Source of the DNA: Channallabes apus
Lineage: Eukaryota; Chordata; Actinopteri; Siluriformes; Clariidae
Length of the DNA: 64,000 bases
Assembly (NCBI GenBank): GCA_030522415.1
Contig: CM060107.1
Location: 47,389,807 to 47,453,806, forward strand
Direction of reading: 5' to 3'
Shown here: piece after piece, positions 11,219 to 24,742 of the stretch
Layout: each line of letters opens with the position of its first letter
How positions within the stretch are numbered: position 1 is the stretch's first letter
Notes under the pieces: model-generated
Told to the model about the DNA's origin: nothing
Seen by the model: only the letters and a program-made list of their open reading frames with translations
The model's database searches: none
Program-made: the position numbers and the translations under genes

Positions 11219-14200
11219 AGGTAACAAATTTTTGACTAATTTGCACACTACTTTGTGTGATTATATTAACAGCCAACTTTCAAAAAACGGAGTCAGTACG
11301 TTTAAAGATAAATCTCCGCTACAGTATGTGTCATTAAGTGCGTGAATGTGTGCGTGAACAAACCAGCGTCTGATCCATGGTGTATTGCCAACTCATACCC
11401 AGTGTTCCTGCGCTAGAGTCACTGATCAGATTATTTAAAATGACTGCTTATGTACAGTAGCAAATTCCTTTAACACTGCTTAATTATTAGAGGTTTTAAG
11501 GATCAAGTTTTAATTTGTATACACAATATCGAGTCTAGTGTTGTGATAGACTTTCACACCTCCTCCACTCATGCTGAGAGCAGGGAAACATCTTGAGTTG
11601 AAGGTGAGCCAATGACAGCAGCCGTATCCAATGTGGCTAATTTCCCTTACTTCTGAATAAACACAAGCATCTTTGTTAGCTGTGCTGTTAAAAACAAAAC
11701 GTTAAATAAAAATACAGAGGCCCACATGGTAATATTGTAGACACAGTATGTTCTAATGACTGACATTATACTTGATGATTCAAGCCAATGATGGTGTTTC
11801 TTTTCCATAGAAACACTTCCCCCCCTTAATCTGAATGCTGTGGAGATAAGAACATGCCCGCTGGCTGGAAAAGCCTTGTACACCAACGCAGCAGGGCCAG
11901 TGCAAACGCAAACAATTTATACCCTCAGCTGTTACAACCTGTTCTTCATGGTAATTTTTTATACGCTCATTATTTCTTTAGTTCATTCCATTCATTTAAC
12001 TGAATTTGACATCATCATTAACTTAATATGTACGAATGAAATAGCTGCTTTGAGCTATGTACAGTACAACTGACAGTGCGATCGATATATTAAAGTGCAG
12101 TTATTCAGGGCAAATTATATGACTTGATCGTATAATGATGATGAGTTAGCCTTCCTCAGGAGCACGAGTAGGATACAAACGTTTTCCCTGAACCTACAGG
12201 GTTCTTCATTCTTTGAACAAATGGGTTTACGAATAAATCCGTTCACGTCCGGCTTGACGAACGAGTTCCGCCTCATTCAATCTTCAGTCGCAGCTTTATC
12301 CGAGCAAGGTCACGGTGGATTTAGTAAGCAATCTCCATTCCAACATGTGTTTGAACAGTGGGAGGAAACCAGACGAGAACATGATACACTCTGTGCAGAC
12401 AGTTAGTCTAGATCAGGGTCGACCGGAGGACTCTGGAGCCATGAGGCAACCGAGTACGCTTTCAACAGTCAATCACGTCGAAGTCATCGAGACTGTAAAA
12501 CTTGCACATATAATATGAACTTTTTTTTAAAAGAATATTAAGACGTCTTTACTTCTGCATCTAATTTTCGCACAAATTTACAGTATAGCTTAGAATTTTC
12601 TGTCATCATCATACAGTAGTGACTAACTAAAATGAATAGGAACTATTATGCTACCTGGGTTTTAAAAAGGAAGCCCCTAGTTAATTAGCCTGTACTGCTG
12701 CCAGTGTGACAGTAGGCACTTAACTTCAAGGACAGTAAAGCTCATTTTAAACCCGAGGCGATAATTGCGCTTCTCCTCCACCGTCGCTGTGACGCTTGCA
12801 ACACAATCCTATGCTAATCAGCCTAGCGTTTTAAACCAGCTGGAAGTGGCAGAGTAGCAATCAAGCGCACAAAGCATAATTTCGAGGTTTAGTTTTGTTG
12901 TGATTGAATGTGAGCATGAATCGTTTGAAATATGGACAAAATACTGCAAAACGATCCCACAACATTTGGACTCGCATCTCGTGTAGAAACTCTTTCTACG
13001 GCGATAAGAAGACGGCATGGCCAATAATTACGCAATCAGACGCATGAAAAAATTTCACTGTAACGACGGACATGCTGGAAAAGACCATCCTTAAATAAAT
13101 AAAAATGTTCTACAGTATGTAGCCATGTGTATAAAGGTATCTTATTGTCGAACATGTTGCACTGTGGTCCTGGAAAAACACAAGCACACAAGTAATCTTT
13201 TATCAGAATGAAAGCTGATTTGCCTTGAAACTGGGAAAAAAGCCTCGAGGCTGTGTGACAGTCCCAAGAGTTTAAACTGGAGCCAAAGATCTAATGAGTT
13301 GTAGTGCGAAGAGGACGGATGCTTTGCGGCAGCTCTCAGAGGCTTTTCAGCATCTGGTGTCACTAGAATGCAGACCAGCCCAAGGTGCACGCTTTCGGAT
13401 GAGGTTTCTATCCAATCTGCATTTTGAACCGGAATATAAATTGACATGATTTGAATAGAAGGGTTTTTCATGCTTCCCTGCTCAAAAAAAGTTGACAAAA
13501 CTTTGATAAATAAAATAACATTTCATTAAGGGTTTGGTTTCCTTCTTCAGACTGCATTTAAACAGCAGCTTTTCCTGATTGAAAGTTAATCTGAAGCCAC
13601 AAGGAGGTTTTAGGGGCACGGCTTTTACAGCACTGATAGTGGAGAACGGGTGTCCCCAAGCTCCTACACAAGCACAGCAAGTTAGCTTTGTACACAAGGA
13701 CAATCTGAAATAAATATGTCACAAAACCAACATGCATCAATTCATGGTTTTGGAATATACAGGCTTGGTGTACCCACCCAACAAGCATTGGTAGGCAGGC
13801 AGTAGTACCATATCCTGGGGAAGGTTTAAAGGTATCTAAAATTGGATGCTGCCCAACCTTACCGTCTAGTCTTGTCTTTGATCTCACATGCATGACCTCG
13901 TTTATCTGGCTGGCTTCAGCCATCACAGTAAGCTGATGACGTGAGGGATTTCCTCCAAATGAAGCGAGTGCTTGCTGGATCAGGAAATACCCCCTTTAGA
14001 GAGTCTTGCCAACTTTTGATCACTTCCCTGGGAGAAATGCTCTTCGACTTCAAAACTCTGGAAGAAGTGGTGCTGGTAAATCAGGCTCCAGGATAAGGAA
14101 ACAGAGCGTGGATTCAACCTACCAAAGTCGTCTTTCCGAGGCGAAGAGCAAAACCTAAAGACAATCACCATTGCAATAATTCCAAAGCTAAAACTTCTAT

Positions 14201-17200
14201 CTGTTCAAAGAGGTTCTTGTTCTGTACGGCTGAAAAAAAATATTTGCAACTAAAATTACAGTATATTTGATGTTAGCTTTCCTCAGGTATGTATACATAT
14301 TTGTATATAGTCTAAGCCATCTACAATATGTAAAATCATACAAACTAATTTTAGATTCATAATAATAATGGAATTTGAGGCCAAGGGCAAAAAAAAAAAA
14401 AAAAAAGAAAGAAAAACAGTTGACAGGTAAGAACGCATTTATTTCTGTCAGATTAAATATGAATTTCAAAGTCAACACCAAAAATTATGAATTACATGAA
14501 AATATCCAGTTTTATAAGATTTATAAGTTTTATAAATAAATATAATTTATTTATTTTTGTAAAGTCTGCTGAGTAAAATCCACTAAATTCCTTGCAAATT
14601 AACTGAATGTAATACTCTATTTTAATTGTAATTGCTAAATTTTGCGAAAGGGCTTTGTTCACAATAGTCACAATGTTTTAGTGGCCTTCACTGTAACCGC
14701 GGGGGAAAAAAATCTGCTTTGTGTGGGGTTGAGATGAAAATTGACCATAGTCAGGGTCTCCCTTCATCTTTTCTCTCCATGCCGCTTATACATGCATCAT
14801 CTTCAACCTTATTCTATAATGTAGTCATTATACAGTATGTGAAATTTAATAAAAATGAAATTATATTCTAAAAATGCTAATTAAAATAATGGGGCATAGA
14901 TGGTAATGGTGGATTTCTTACAACCCTGTATGTCAAAATTATGCTTTTTATCATACTCTGCATAGTAAGAAATAAAGAAAATAACTATTGCACATTTAAT
15001 TATCACCACAGAGTCAAAGTATGTAATAAACCAGAGAATTTCAAGATTTGCTCATGGGCCATGTCAGTCAGTTTGCTTTTTTATACGAACATTGATTGTT
15101 AATTGACAAACCAGAATGTTATAATATGTTATTTCTATTACATAAAAAAAAAAAGATTGATCTCTGTGACCTTTAATGTTTGCATCACCTGTAAAACGCA
15201 CTGTGTCGTCCATGTGCCATGTCTAACAGGCCCCGCCTTTGGATTTTCTTGTGCTCACAGCTGTAAGCATGCCAGTTTTCTTACCTCTTCTTTCACAATC
15301 CTTTTATTCCGTCTGCCCTTTAAAATATTTCCTTAGATCAATCATCATTTTGTTCTGCATTTACCCTGATGATCGTAGCAGAGTTGACCAAAAAACACTT
15401 TAAACTCCAGCTGTAAGCCTTCTGAGAAAAGTAGGCATCCTTATAAAATCTGCCAGCCTGGAGTTTGTCTTGAAAAATGTTTCTCTTCTACAGCACAAGC
15501 TTTATCTTTATCAGAGGCAATCCTGGAGGGTGGTGAGGCATCGCTGCTCTGGGAAAGCAAATTTTTTCCTCTGTCCTTGAAATGTCACAACCCCAATGAA
15601 GACTTGGTTACTGAATCGTCAGGGGTGACCGATACTGTCCTGAGGCTGGGTTTAAAGCAAAGTTGCATGGACATAAAATTCTGGTAATTGAGCTGAGCTG
15701 TGTCCATGGTTTTGTACTACTGCAAAAAATGTAAAGCAAGCACTGGAACAGTGAAGACTGGAGAAAAAAGACAAAGAGGTTATTTTTCTAATGTTCAACT
15801 CTTTGGTCTCTTGATAGCTTCAGATTCTTGTTCTCGGCTCACAAGAGTTGGCTCTTGGAGCCCATCAACCTCAAGAGTACTGTAGATTTTTCACGCTTGC
15901 CGAGATGCTTTTCAGTTCGCTACGGTTGTTCGGAGTTACTATTTCCTTTATGGCACCTGAGACCGATCTGAACATTTTGCAACAACAAGGCACTCCCACC
16001 CACTCGATCAGCATTTTATGCTTTTCGCACCATCCTGTATAAACTCCAGAGATTTTTGTTTGTGAAACGTCCAGCCACTTTCAAACCAAAAGGCTCATGC
16101 CAGCCCATCTGGTACCAAACTCTGTGCCTCAGTTAAAGTCTCAAATGTGGGCACGACTTAAATAGTGCCCAAAAAAAAAAAAAAAAAAAAGCTTTGAGGA
16201 CTGTGTGGATTTTTGTCAGATGTTTTTGTTTATTCATGTTCTCATGTCTTATCAGATGGTTGCTATGTGGCTCTTGGACCATGACGGCATCACTTGGCCA
16301 TCCCTCGATACTTTTGAAAGTTGTGTATGCACTCGTCTGCTGATTGGCCTACTTGCAATCTTCTTATTCTTGGCAGGATTTCATAAACTAGATGGCCGAC
16401 ATTCGATTTTGTGAGTAAACATAAAAGAAACTAATGCTAAAAGAAGCTTAAGACATACATTTTAAAGATCAGAGCATCTATAGAAGCGAATGGCTATATA
16501 ATGACTGACTCTGGTTTCCAGACATCTCTCGTGTCTGTCGAATTCGGCTTGCCTGATGAGCCTCGTTTAAAGCTCTTTAGTAAAATGCGGGCGAACACAT
16601 TCGAGCTTGCTCCTCCCTGACACCCATATCAGCTGCACTTTCCTCCTATTAAACAAATTAAGACAGAAAGAAGTGCATAAAAGTTTACCAGCTATTAGTC
16701 AAGAAGAGAAAATAGCGAGTGAGAGAAAGACTGAGGGAGACAATAAGGATGAGCCGAAGCGGGAGGCAGGGAGGGAGGGAGGGAGGGAGGGGCATTTGTG
16801 TTTCACTCCAGCAGCTGCTGAAGGAAAGGCCAGCGCTGTTTGTGATAATTACTTCATTAATCCGTGGAGCTGAATAGATGCGTCCAGTCATGATCACTGG
16901 CTGGGACGTGAACCAAACAAAATGAGACAAAACATGATTTCTTCTATTGTTTCCTCTACCATCATACACAAAAGCTTCTCTTTCTGCATGCCGCATATAT
17001 ACAAAGGAGAAGCAGTCCTATCTTTTTTGCCATTGTCTGGCTTCTAAAATGACGTTCCTGCAAATCAATACAGGTTTCTTTGGACCGATCACCCTGATCG
17101 CCAGAAAAAGCCCACCATCCAGCTGAGTTTTCACAATTGCCGCTGCCGGCAAACAGTTCCAGACTCCATAATGTCCCTCCCTCATTTTCCTTAAACGTAG

Positions 17201-17554
17201 CCTATTTTTTTATAGCTAATAATTTATCATGATTTTTTAAAAATGATAAGTATTGATCAGAAGAAAGGGGTGGGGGTGGGGGACTATATGACAAGCCATA
17301 AAAGGCTTAAATGCTGTTTGGTACAAATATTTACTTATTACTGATGATTTCACTAATGCTAAAAACTAAAAAGGTAATTCAGTTACATTTTCTCAATAAT
17401 AAACATACATAACTTTAAAACAGAACATAGCTTCAGTAACGTGTTCATCATCAGTAGCTGCTTTATTCTGATATATATCCTGACGATAAAAAACGAAAAA
17501 TGTTACTTAAGTAATATCTCACTTGGTGTGCTGTTATACTGAATATCATTACGG
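11219..17554. other. Long stretch without recognisable genes
   Basis: No domain-bearing frame is seen on either strand. Minor features are poly-A at 14391-14406 and 16171-16190, and a (GGGA)n run near 16768-16790. The longest open stretches (13142-13498, 13558-13926 and 16685-16996, all minus) have no recognisable motif and no convincing splice context. The region may hold regulatory DNA or very old repeats. Confidence 0.5.
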
Positions 17555-17749
17555 CACAGCCCAAGGATTCTGATATCCAGCACAACAGCACAACCTGGAG
17601 TGTGATATTGCTTTAAGGGCACAGCCCGAGCATGCTGATACTCAGCACAACAGCACAACCTCAAGTGTAATATTGCTTTATGGTCACTGCCCAAGCATGC
17701 TGATATTCAGCACAACAGCACAAACATGAGTGTGATATTGCTTTATACG
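17555..17749. repeat. 65-bp minisatellite, three tandem units
   Basis: Three successive units begin at 17555, 17620 and 17685 with CACAGCCC/CACTGCCC. Each runs through CATGCTGATA(T/C), CAGCACAACAGCACAA and GAGTGTGATATTGCTTTA. Spacing is 65 bp each time, with roughly one mismatch per ten bases. A partial unit precedes the array. Confidence 0.85.
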
Positions 17750-18138
17750 GTTTAACAGTTCGAGAAATACCACTTTTTACAACAGATTATGATCTGTTTG
17801 TTTGTTTACCCAGTTAATATGCTCTGCCAACACTTATCCTTCTGTGACTGTCAGAATTAACTTACCGCAACACGCACAGCTGGCGACCAACAGTCAGTGT
17901 AATTAAGGGTTGAAGTAGTTTTAAATTATTAAATTATTATTATATTAAATTATAATAGTTACTACATAGCCAAAAGTTGAGGAGGATAAACCATGGAGAT
18001 GCTGCACAGTCCTGTAAATCCCAAAAGTTTCTCTTTAGTTCCAATTATTCAGCTTTATAATATCTTTATAAATGTTAACTTCTGGGTTCGAGGGTTGAAT
18101 CCTGAATAGAGATAAATGGAAAGCTAGTTCTCTATGTA
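17750..18138. other. No gene seen
   Basis: Single-copy AT-rich sequence leading to the TA target site of the Tc1 element at 18139. Confidence 0.45.
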
Positions 18139-19759
18139 CAGTGGTGTGAAAAACTATTTGCCCCCTTCCTGATTTCTTATTCTTTTGCATGTTTGTCACA
18201 CTTAAATGTTTCTGCTCATCAAAAACCGTTAACTATTAGTCAAAGATAACATAATTGAACACAAAATGCAGTTTTTAAATGAAGGTTTACGTTATTAAGG
18301 GAGAAAAAAAACTCCAAATCTACATGGCCCTGTGTGAAAAAGTGATTGCCCCCCTTGTTAAAAAATAACTTAACTGTGGTTTATCACACCTGAGTTCAAT
18401 TTCTGTAGTCACCCCCAGGCCTGATTACTGCCACACCTGTTTCAATCAAGAAATCACTTAAATAGGAGCTACCTGACACAGAGAAGTAGACCAAAAGCAC
18501 CTCAAAAGCTAGACATCATGCCAAGATCCAAAGAAATTCAGGAACAAATGAGAACAAAAGTAATTGAGATCTATCAGTCTGGTAAAGGTTATAAAGCCAT
18601 TTCTAAAGCTTTGGGACTCCAGCGAACCACAGTGAGAGCCATTATCCACAAATGGCAAAAACATGGAACAGTGGTGAACCTTCCCAGGAGTGGCCGGCCG
18701 ACCGAAATTACCCCAAGAGCGCAGAGACAACTCATCCGAGAGGCCACAAAAGACCCCAGGACAACATCTAAAGAACTGCAGGCCTCACTTGCCTCAATTA
18801 AGGTCAGTGTTCACGACTCCACCATAAGAAAGAGACTGGGCAAAAACGGCCTGCATGGCAGATTTCCAAGGCGCAAACCACTTTTAAGCACAAAGAACAT
18901 TAAGGCTCGTCTCAATTTTGCTAAAAAACATCTCAATGAGTGCCAAGACTTTTGGGAAAATACCTTGTGGACCGACGAGATAAAAGTTTAACTTTTTGGA
19001 AGGTGCGTGTCCCGTTACATCTGGCGTAAAAGTAACACAGCATTTCAGAAAAAGAACATCATACCAACAGTAAAATATGGTGGTGGTAGTGTGATGGTCT
19101 GGGGTTGTTTTGCTGCTTCAGGACCTGGAAGGCTTGCTGTGATAGATGGAACTATGAATTCTACTGTCTACCAAAAAATCCTGAGAATGTCCGGCCATCT
19201 GTTCGTCAACACAAGCTGAAGCGATCTTGGGTGCTGCAGCAGGACAATGACCCAAAACACACCAGCAAATCCACCTCTGAATGGCTGAAGAAAAACAAAA
19301 TGAAGACTTTGGAGTGGCCTAGTCAAAGTCCTGACCTAAATCCTATTGAGATGTTGTGGCATGACCTTAAAAAGGCGGTTCATGCTAGAAAACCCTCAAA
19401 TAAAGCTGAATTACAACAATTCTGCAAAGATGAGTGGGCCAAAATTCCTCCAGAGCGCTGTAAAAGACTCGTTGCAAGTTATCGCAAACGCTTGATTGCA
19501 GTTATTGCTGCTAAGGGTGGCCCAACCAGTTATTAGGTTCAGGGGGCAATTACTTTTTCACACAGGGTTTGTTAGGTAGGTTTGGATTTTTTTTTCTCCC
19601 TAAATAATAAAACCCCTCATTTAAAAACTGCATTTTGTGTTTACTTGTGTTATCTTTGACTAATAGTTAAATGTGTTTGATGATCAGAAACATTTTGTTT
19701 GACAAACATGCAAAAGAATAAGAAATCAGGAGGGGGGCAAATAGTTTTTCACACCACTG
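18139..19759 (+). mobile_element. Near-complete Tc1-like transposon
   Basis: Inverted repeats of more than 60 bp, with scattered mismatches, face each other. The left reads CAGTGGTGTGAAAAACTATT and the right, reversed, reads the same; both continue into TTGCCCCC and GATTTCTTATTCTTTTGCAT. TA dinucleotides flank it at 18137-18138 and 19760-19761. The total of 1621 bp is the usual length for vertebrate Tc1 elements. It encodes one transposase on the plus strand, broken by a stop and a frameshift. Confidence 0.95.
18518..19536 (+). pseudogene. Tc1-like transposase (DD34E), nonsense and frameshift
   Basis: The reading starts MPRSKEIQEQMRTKVIEIYQ. It has two helix-turn-helix motifs (GYKAISKALGLQRTTVRAII and TSKELQASLA), a PRSGRP hook between them, and a basic FPRRKPLLS segment. 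WTDE holds the first catalytic Asp; an in-frame TAA follows at 18989-18991. The frame continues through [14 protein letters not shown] and shifts near 19185. In the new frame, LQQDNDPKH carries the second Asp and DLNPIEMLW the Glu, with 34 residues between, as in DD34E enzymes. It ends at GGPTSY. Only these two lesions are evident, so the copy is young, but it cannot give full-length enzyme. Confidence 0.95.
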
Positions 19760-19761
19760 TA

Positions 19762-22585
19762 GGTTATATAATCCCTTGATCAGGGGTTAGCCTTGTGTTA
19801 GAAGCAGAAAAAAACGACACAAAAGGTTCAGAGGCCATTCGGAAAGACTTTAGACAAAGTGTTTCAAATGTGTTTTCTTGCTGAAGACGTGTCCGTGACT
19901 CGCTTTGAACCTGGGTTTCAGCAGGCAGTTGCTCTCTCCTCCGTACTGCAGACTGTACTGATCTACTTTCATCTATGCTGCGACCAATAATTAGTGTAAT
20001 TAACGATTATTAGATCACCTGTTGCTTGTAGTGATACATATAGTTAAATATTCCCAAGCTGTAACCGTCTCTTATCATCATCATCACTCGTGTGATGCCT
20101 CTCTTCAAATCAGACTGCTCTGTCGGAATGGACTGTTGTATAAAAATGGCTGTATAACACAAGCAACACAATGTAAATGTAATACTATAATCTGGCAACA
20201 CAGTCACAGATCTGTTAGACTGCAGGGGATGAATTAATTTTGCGGCGTGAGTTACTCGGAAGCATTAGCGATCAGATTCAAGTTATGCTTTATTCGGAAA
20301 GCTTTTTATTAGTGGCGTCCTGGCCAAATAACCTCCTGTATCATAGGCCACTTCCTCTCCACACCCAAGCCGCAGAAAAAAAAATACAAATAAGGGAAGT
20401 TAACAATAAAGCCATTAGCTCTCTAATAATGATATAATACTGGGAAGCTAATGTAGATAAAAGACATACAGTAGGCAACAAGAACATAAAGCCTTTAAAG
20501 GGAGCATTTTAGATTTACACAGAACATATATGACTCTTAAAATTCATATTATATGTGTAAGAATTAATGTTAAAATACAGCCACTATAGCAGATACAATG
20601 TGTTGTACTGTATAAACATCTAAATAATTGAACACAGACGAGGCTGATCATGTGTACACGCCCATCATTGGCAGATGCTAATGAATATTAATAAGTATGC
20701 AAACGCAGCGGTGACATCTTTGCCTATATAAACTCTTACACAGTTATGTCTAAACTACTGTGATGAGTCTTCTTTTTTTTCTTGGCAGATTCTCATAGTT
20801 TTTTCCTGAGTTGTCTCCGTGTTTTTTTCTTTTTTGGCTTAAACAAGCCAATTAGATGTTCCTCCAATTAGGACTGCACGAATCACTAAGCACGATTTTT
20901 CTCCAGGGAATTGAGAACAATTCTCTCCTGCGATTCTTATTTTTTCAACAAACATGTACTGCATTCATTAAAAAAAAAAGTGTTTCCCACACGTGACAGC
21001 TCATGTAACCAAAGAAGTCGCTTTTTTTATCATTTTCAAGCCTTAAAGCAAATAACGTAAAAATCTGTAGGACATAAATACAATGTTAACATTTATAAAT
21101 AAAAATACAGTTATTTAATGTGACAAAGATTGGTAGATGGTTTAAAATTAAGTTCAGAATATACAGAAGAACTAAATTTATAGTTATCAAAGGTTTTATC
21201 GATCAGTCGTAACATAATTCTAGTTAGTATACTTGTAGCTTATAGCTTTCACTCTGTTCTTAGACTCTCTGTGTAACAGCTAGAATCAAGTCAGGTTTAA
21301 TGAATAATACAATAAGTTACATCAAAACATGCCTCTCTCGGATCGGACAGTAGAATATATTTTGATGTGTGAGTGCGTGCACGTGCGCGTGAGCCATATA
21401 CCTGATCCTGATAAAAATTTTAAAAAGAATATAATCAAATGCATGCTCTGATAAAATATATACTGTACTCGATGCTACAGTAAATGCAAGAACGGAAGAA
21501 AATGTAATGCTTTGACACAGAAACAGGTCATGTAACTCCCTTTCCAGCCTCTGATTATTTGCAATATACTGTATAAATTGATGAGTGACTTCATATGTTC
21601 TGAAAATGAATGATATAAATAAATAAGCACATCATCCAAATGTAAAATTCCTAATATGTACACACTGTACATTTGGTTCTTTCCTGTGTAGATGTTTATA
21701 ATCCCTTTAATTTGTATATGCATACATCTTTGTCCTTTAGCCTAGTCACAGCACCTTGTTTTTTCGCCTTTCATAATTTGTCAGGTTTCATATCACGTGG
21801 ACGGATTTGATTTCCAATTTCTGGAGCTCGCCCCTCATCACTCTAGGACACGTCTAAATGCAAATGAAACTAAAACAAATGAAACAGTGCTTGTCTTAAC
21901 CGGCTGTATTCAAACCAGCAGCAGCAGCAGCAGCAGCAGCACATGACACAGAAACAGGATCCTGCATGTTCTTGGGAAATCATGCAAAGTTCATCAATCC
22001 CACTGCAATCCCTAGCTTATTGACAATTGCTACTGCTGTGACCCTAAGTAACGCTGATTGACTATTCAGTGCAGTGAAACTCATGTAATCTGTCCTGCAT
22101 CTCCAATCATCACTAGGAAAAGAAAAGAAAATCTTCACAAACAAATTCTAAGCTAAAAATAAACGTCAGCCTCATTGGCCACGCTCTCATTGCTGTCAGC
22201 AGTTGTGAAGGAAACAGAAAAATACCTAATATCCGAAGAAAATACTGTTAAAAATACCTTCTGTCATAATAATTATAAAAATATATATTATAAGAAGCAT
22301 TTTTATATATATATCCAACTCAACGTAACATCCGCTGCTAGACAAGTACTACTGCTTTTCTTCATTTCTTTGTAAAGTATACTACTGTACAAGATGATTT
22401 AAACAACCTCTACATGCGAGGTTAAGAAATCCCGCCTTCTGCTTTACGATTGGTTCGAAGAATTCAGCTTCATCTATGATTGGTTAGGAACCTTCAGCAT
22501 GAAGCAGAGACCCAAATCAAAGTCCTTTTAGTGTAGTTTTTATACTTAATTACATCTCAGTGTCGGTGTAAACCACGTTAATGTA
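19762..22585. other. No gene seen; (CAG)8 at 21916-21940
   Basis: AT-rich DNA. A perfect CAG/GCA run of about eight units lies at 21916-21940, outside any recognisable frame. Two GATTGGTT (CCAAT-type) motifs lie near 22449 and 22480. There is no domain-bearing open frame. Confidence 0.5.
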
Positions 22586-22859
22586 CAGGGTGTCCCAAAA
22601 AAATTCACACCACTTGAATAATGAATAATAATAATATTGAATAAATATTGAATAGGCGTCATGTTGAAAAAAGTTAGATTTATTTTTAATTCCAATAACA
22701 TAGTCAAACTGATAAATTTATAAACGATTTCACACGACACACGTTAAGACACACATTTCTTTTTATTTTTATTTTTTTTACTTATACACACTTCCATACA
22801 TTTCCTTTTCATTTTTTTAAGCTACTTTGAGACAGTGACCATTGTAAAAAAAAAAGCGC

Positions 22860-22898
22860 TATATATATTTTATATATATATATTCAATCCAATTTCCA

Positions 22899-22956
<58 letters not shown>

Positions 22957-22993
22957 GGAAATTGGATATATATATATATATAAAATTGGAAAT

Positions 22994-23067
<74 letters not shown>
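22860..23067. repeat. (TA)n tracts with an inverted CAATTTCCAATTTT motif
   Basis: Three TA tracts are separated by ATCCAATTTCCAATTTT and two inverted copies, AAAATTGGAAATTG. The first motif and the second form a hairpin with a TA loop. The last tract ends at the TA target of the Tc1 element at 23068. Confidence 0.85.
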
Positions 23068-23070
<3 letters not shown>

Positions 23071-24700
23071 TGCTGCTTGAAAGATTGTGAAATCTCCAGA
23101 CATGGTAACTGTTTTTGTAAAAAACATTAAAAGAATCTTATTACACATACATCCAAATCGCAATGTGCAAAGCACACCTTCCAAATAATGGACACGCACA
23201 CAAAAATAGATATATTTTCATTATTTAATTTAACAAAGGCGGTTCATTTAACAAAAAATGAAATTTCACATGTGCAAAAGTATGTGAACCCTTGTATTAG
23301 TAGCTTGTGGCTCCTCCTTTTGCAGCCATTACTTCAACTAAACGTCTCCTGTAACCACTAACCAGGCTCTCACATCTGCTTATGGGGATTTTTGCCCACT
23401 CCTCCTTGCAGAACTCAGCCAGATGAGAGAGACATAGATGGGACATCTGGTATGTACCAACTTCTTCAGGTCTCGCCACAACATTTGAATTGGGTTAAGG
23501 TCTGGACTTTGACTGGGCCAATCCAGAGTGCGAATCCTCTTTCACTGAAGCCATTCCTTTGTAGTTTTGCTGGAATGCTTTGGGTCATTGTCCTGTTGCA
23601 TAATCCATTTTTGTCCCAGCTTCAACTTCCTGACTGATGGCAGGAGATTCTGGTCCAGAATTTGTTGATATGCCAAAGAATTCATGGTTCCTTTGATAAT
23701 ATGGAGTCGTCCAGGTCCAGAAGCAGAAAAGCAGCCCCAGACCTTCACATTTCCACCACCACGGTTGGGAGGAGGTTCTTTTCTTCATATGCCGTGTTGG
23801 CTTTTCTCCAAACATGTCGGTTTTGATTGTGACCAAATAATTCTATCTTGGACTCGTCTGTCCAAAGAATGGACTTCCAGAAGGCCTCTGGTTTGTCCAA
23901 GTGCTCTCTAGCAAAGTTGAAACGGGCAGCTTTGTTCTTTTCTGAGAGCAGAGGCTTCCTTCTAGCAACCCTCCAATGAATGTCATGGCTATTCAATTTT
24001 CGTCTGATTGTAGAACCATGCACAATTGTCCCAGATGCTGCCAGAGAGGTCTGCAACTCTCTAGAGGTGATGTGTGGGTTGGCCTTTACCTGATTTATTA
24101 TTTTTCTGGTGCTTCTAGGTGATATTTTTGATGGGCATCCACTTCTAGGCAAAGTTGCTGTCATGTTGAAGGCCCTCCATTTGTAAATTATCTGTCGAAC
24201 AGTGGATGGATGAAGCTGGAATCTTTTGGAGATGGTCTTATAGCCCTTCCCAGACTGATGGGCTGTCACTACCCTCTTCTTCATGTCCTCAGATATCTCC
24301 TTTGCTCTTGGCATTGTTGATTTGTATGGGACCACAGTGGTTTTGTTGGTTTCCTCTCTCTTTTAACTAGTGCAGGCAGAATCCTTTCCCAAGGATGTCT
24401 CATTTCATTGGTCCGCTTAAATGATTAATTAAGCACCCAAATGTGTTTCACCTGAGTCTGTTACCTGCTTGACTTAACCAGTGCAGCTGGGGGTTCACTT
24501 ACTTTTGCACATACACTAAATCCATGTTTCATGTAGTTTTTGGGATATTTACACAAGTCCCACTAAACAAGTACATGCAATTGATAAACATATATCTGAC
24601 ATTTCATAGATAAAAACTGGTGATGATAAAATAAGAAAATCATGGTAAAACAATAGAAACATCTAAACTGCTAGAGGGGTTCACATACTTTCAAGCCGCA

Positions 24701-24703
<3 letters not shown>
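23068..24703 (-). mobile_element. Tc1-like transposon nested in the mariner-like element
   Basis: The left end reads CAGTGCTGCTTGAAAG and the right end, reversed, CAGTGCGGCTTGAAAG; both lie in TA tracts. The length of about 1.64 kb is typical. It encodes a decayed transposase on the minus strand. Confidence 0.92.
23297..24314 (-). pseudogene. Tc1-like transposase, catalytic Glu replaced by Gln
   Basis: The start MPRAKEISEDMKKRVV is followed by two helix-turn-helix motifs (GYKTISKRFQLHPSTVRQII; TSRELQTSLAASG) and LWTDESKIELFG with the first catalytic Asp. A frameshift lies near 23755, where LLPTV should run into the Gly-rich block. Then come WGCFSASGPGRLHII and [12 protein letters not shown] (second Asp). 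After EWLQ a TGA stop interrupts, and the next block reads [11 protein letters not shown], with Gln (CAA) at the Glu position. A further frame change precedes the C-terminal [20 protein letters not shown]...GGATSY. Several lesions make it clearly inactive. Confidence 0.93.

Positions 24704-24737
<34 letters not shown>
24704..24737. repeat. (TA)n tract
   Basis: Dinucleotide run between the right end of the nested Tc1 element and the left arm of the palindrome. Confidence 0.9.

Positions 24738-24742
<5 letters not shown>

Noticed and set aside
13142..13926. Two overlapping minus-strand open stretches of about 120 codons
   Set aside because: No domain, no plausible splice signals or start context, and no match to the missing MEI4 C-terminus; likely chance.
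16205..16414. Plus-strand 69-codon hydrophobic frame
   Set aside because: Membrane-like composition comes from T-rich DNA; no conserved motif or promoter context.
17555..17749. Direct repeats as a CRISPR array
   Set aside because: Eukaryotic DNA, contiguous 65-bp units without unique spacers; it is a minisatellite.
21916..21940. CAG repeat as a polyglutamine coding tract
   Set aside because: No surrounding open frame supports coding; treated as a microsatellite.
22835..23199. Open frames of alternating Ile-Tyr repeats (also at 4978, 8946 and 54613)
   Set aside because: They are translations of (TA)n microsatellites.
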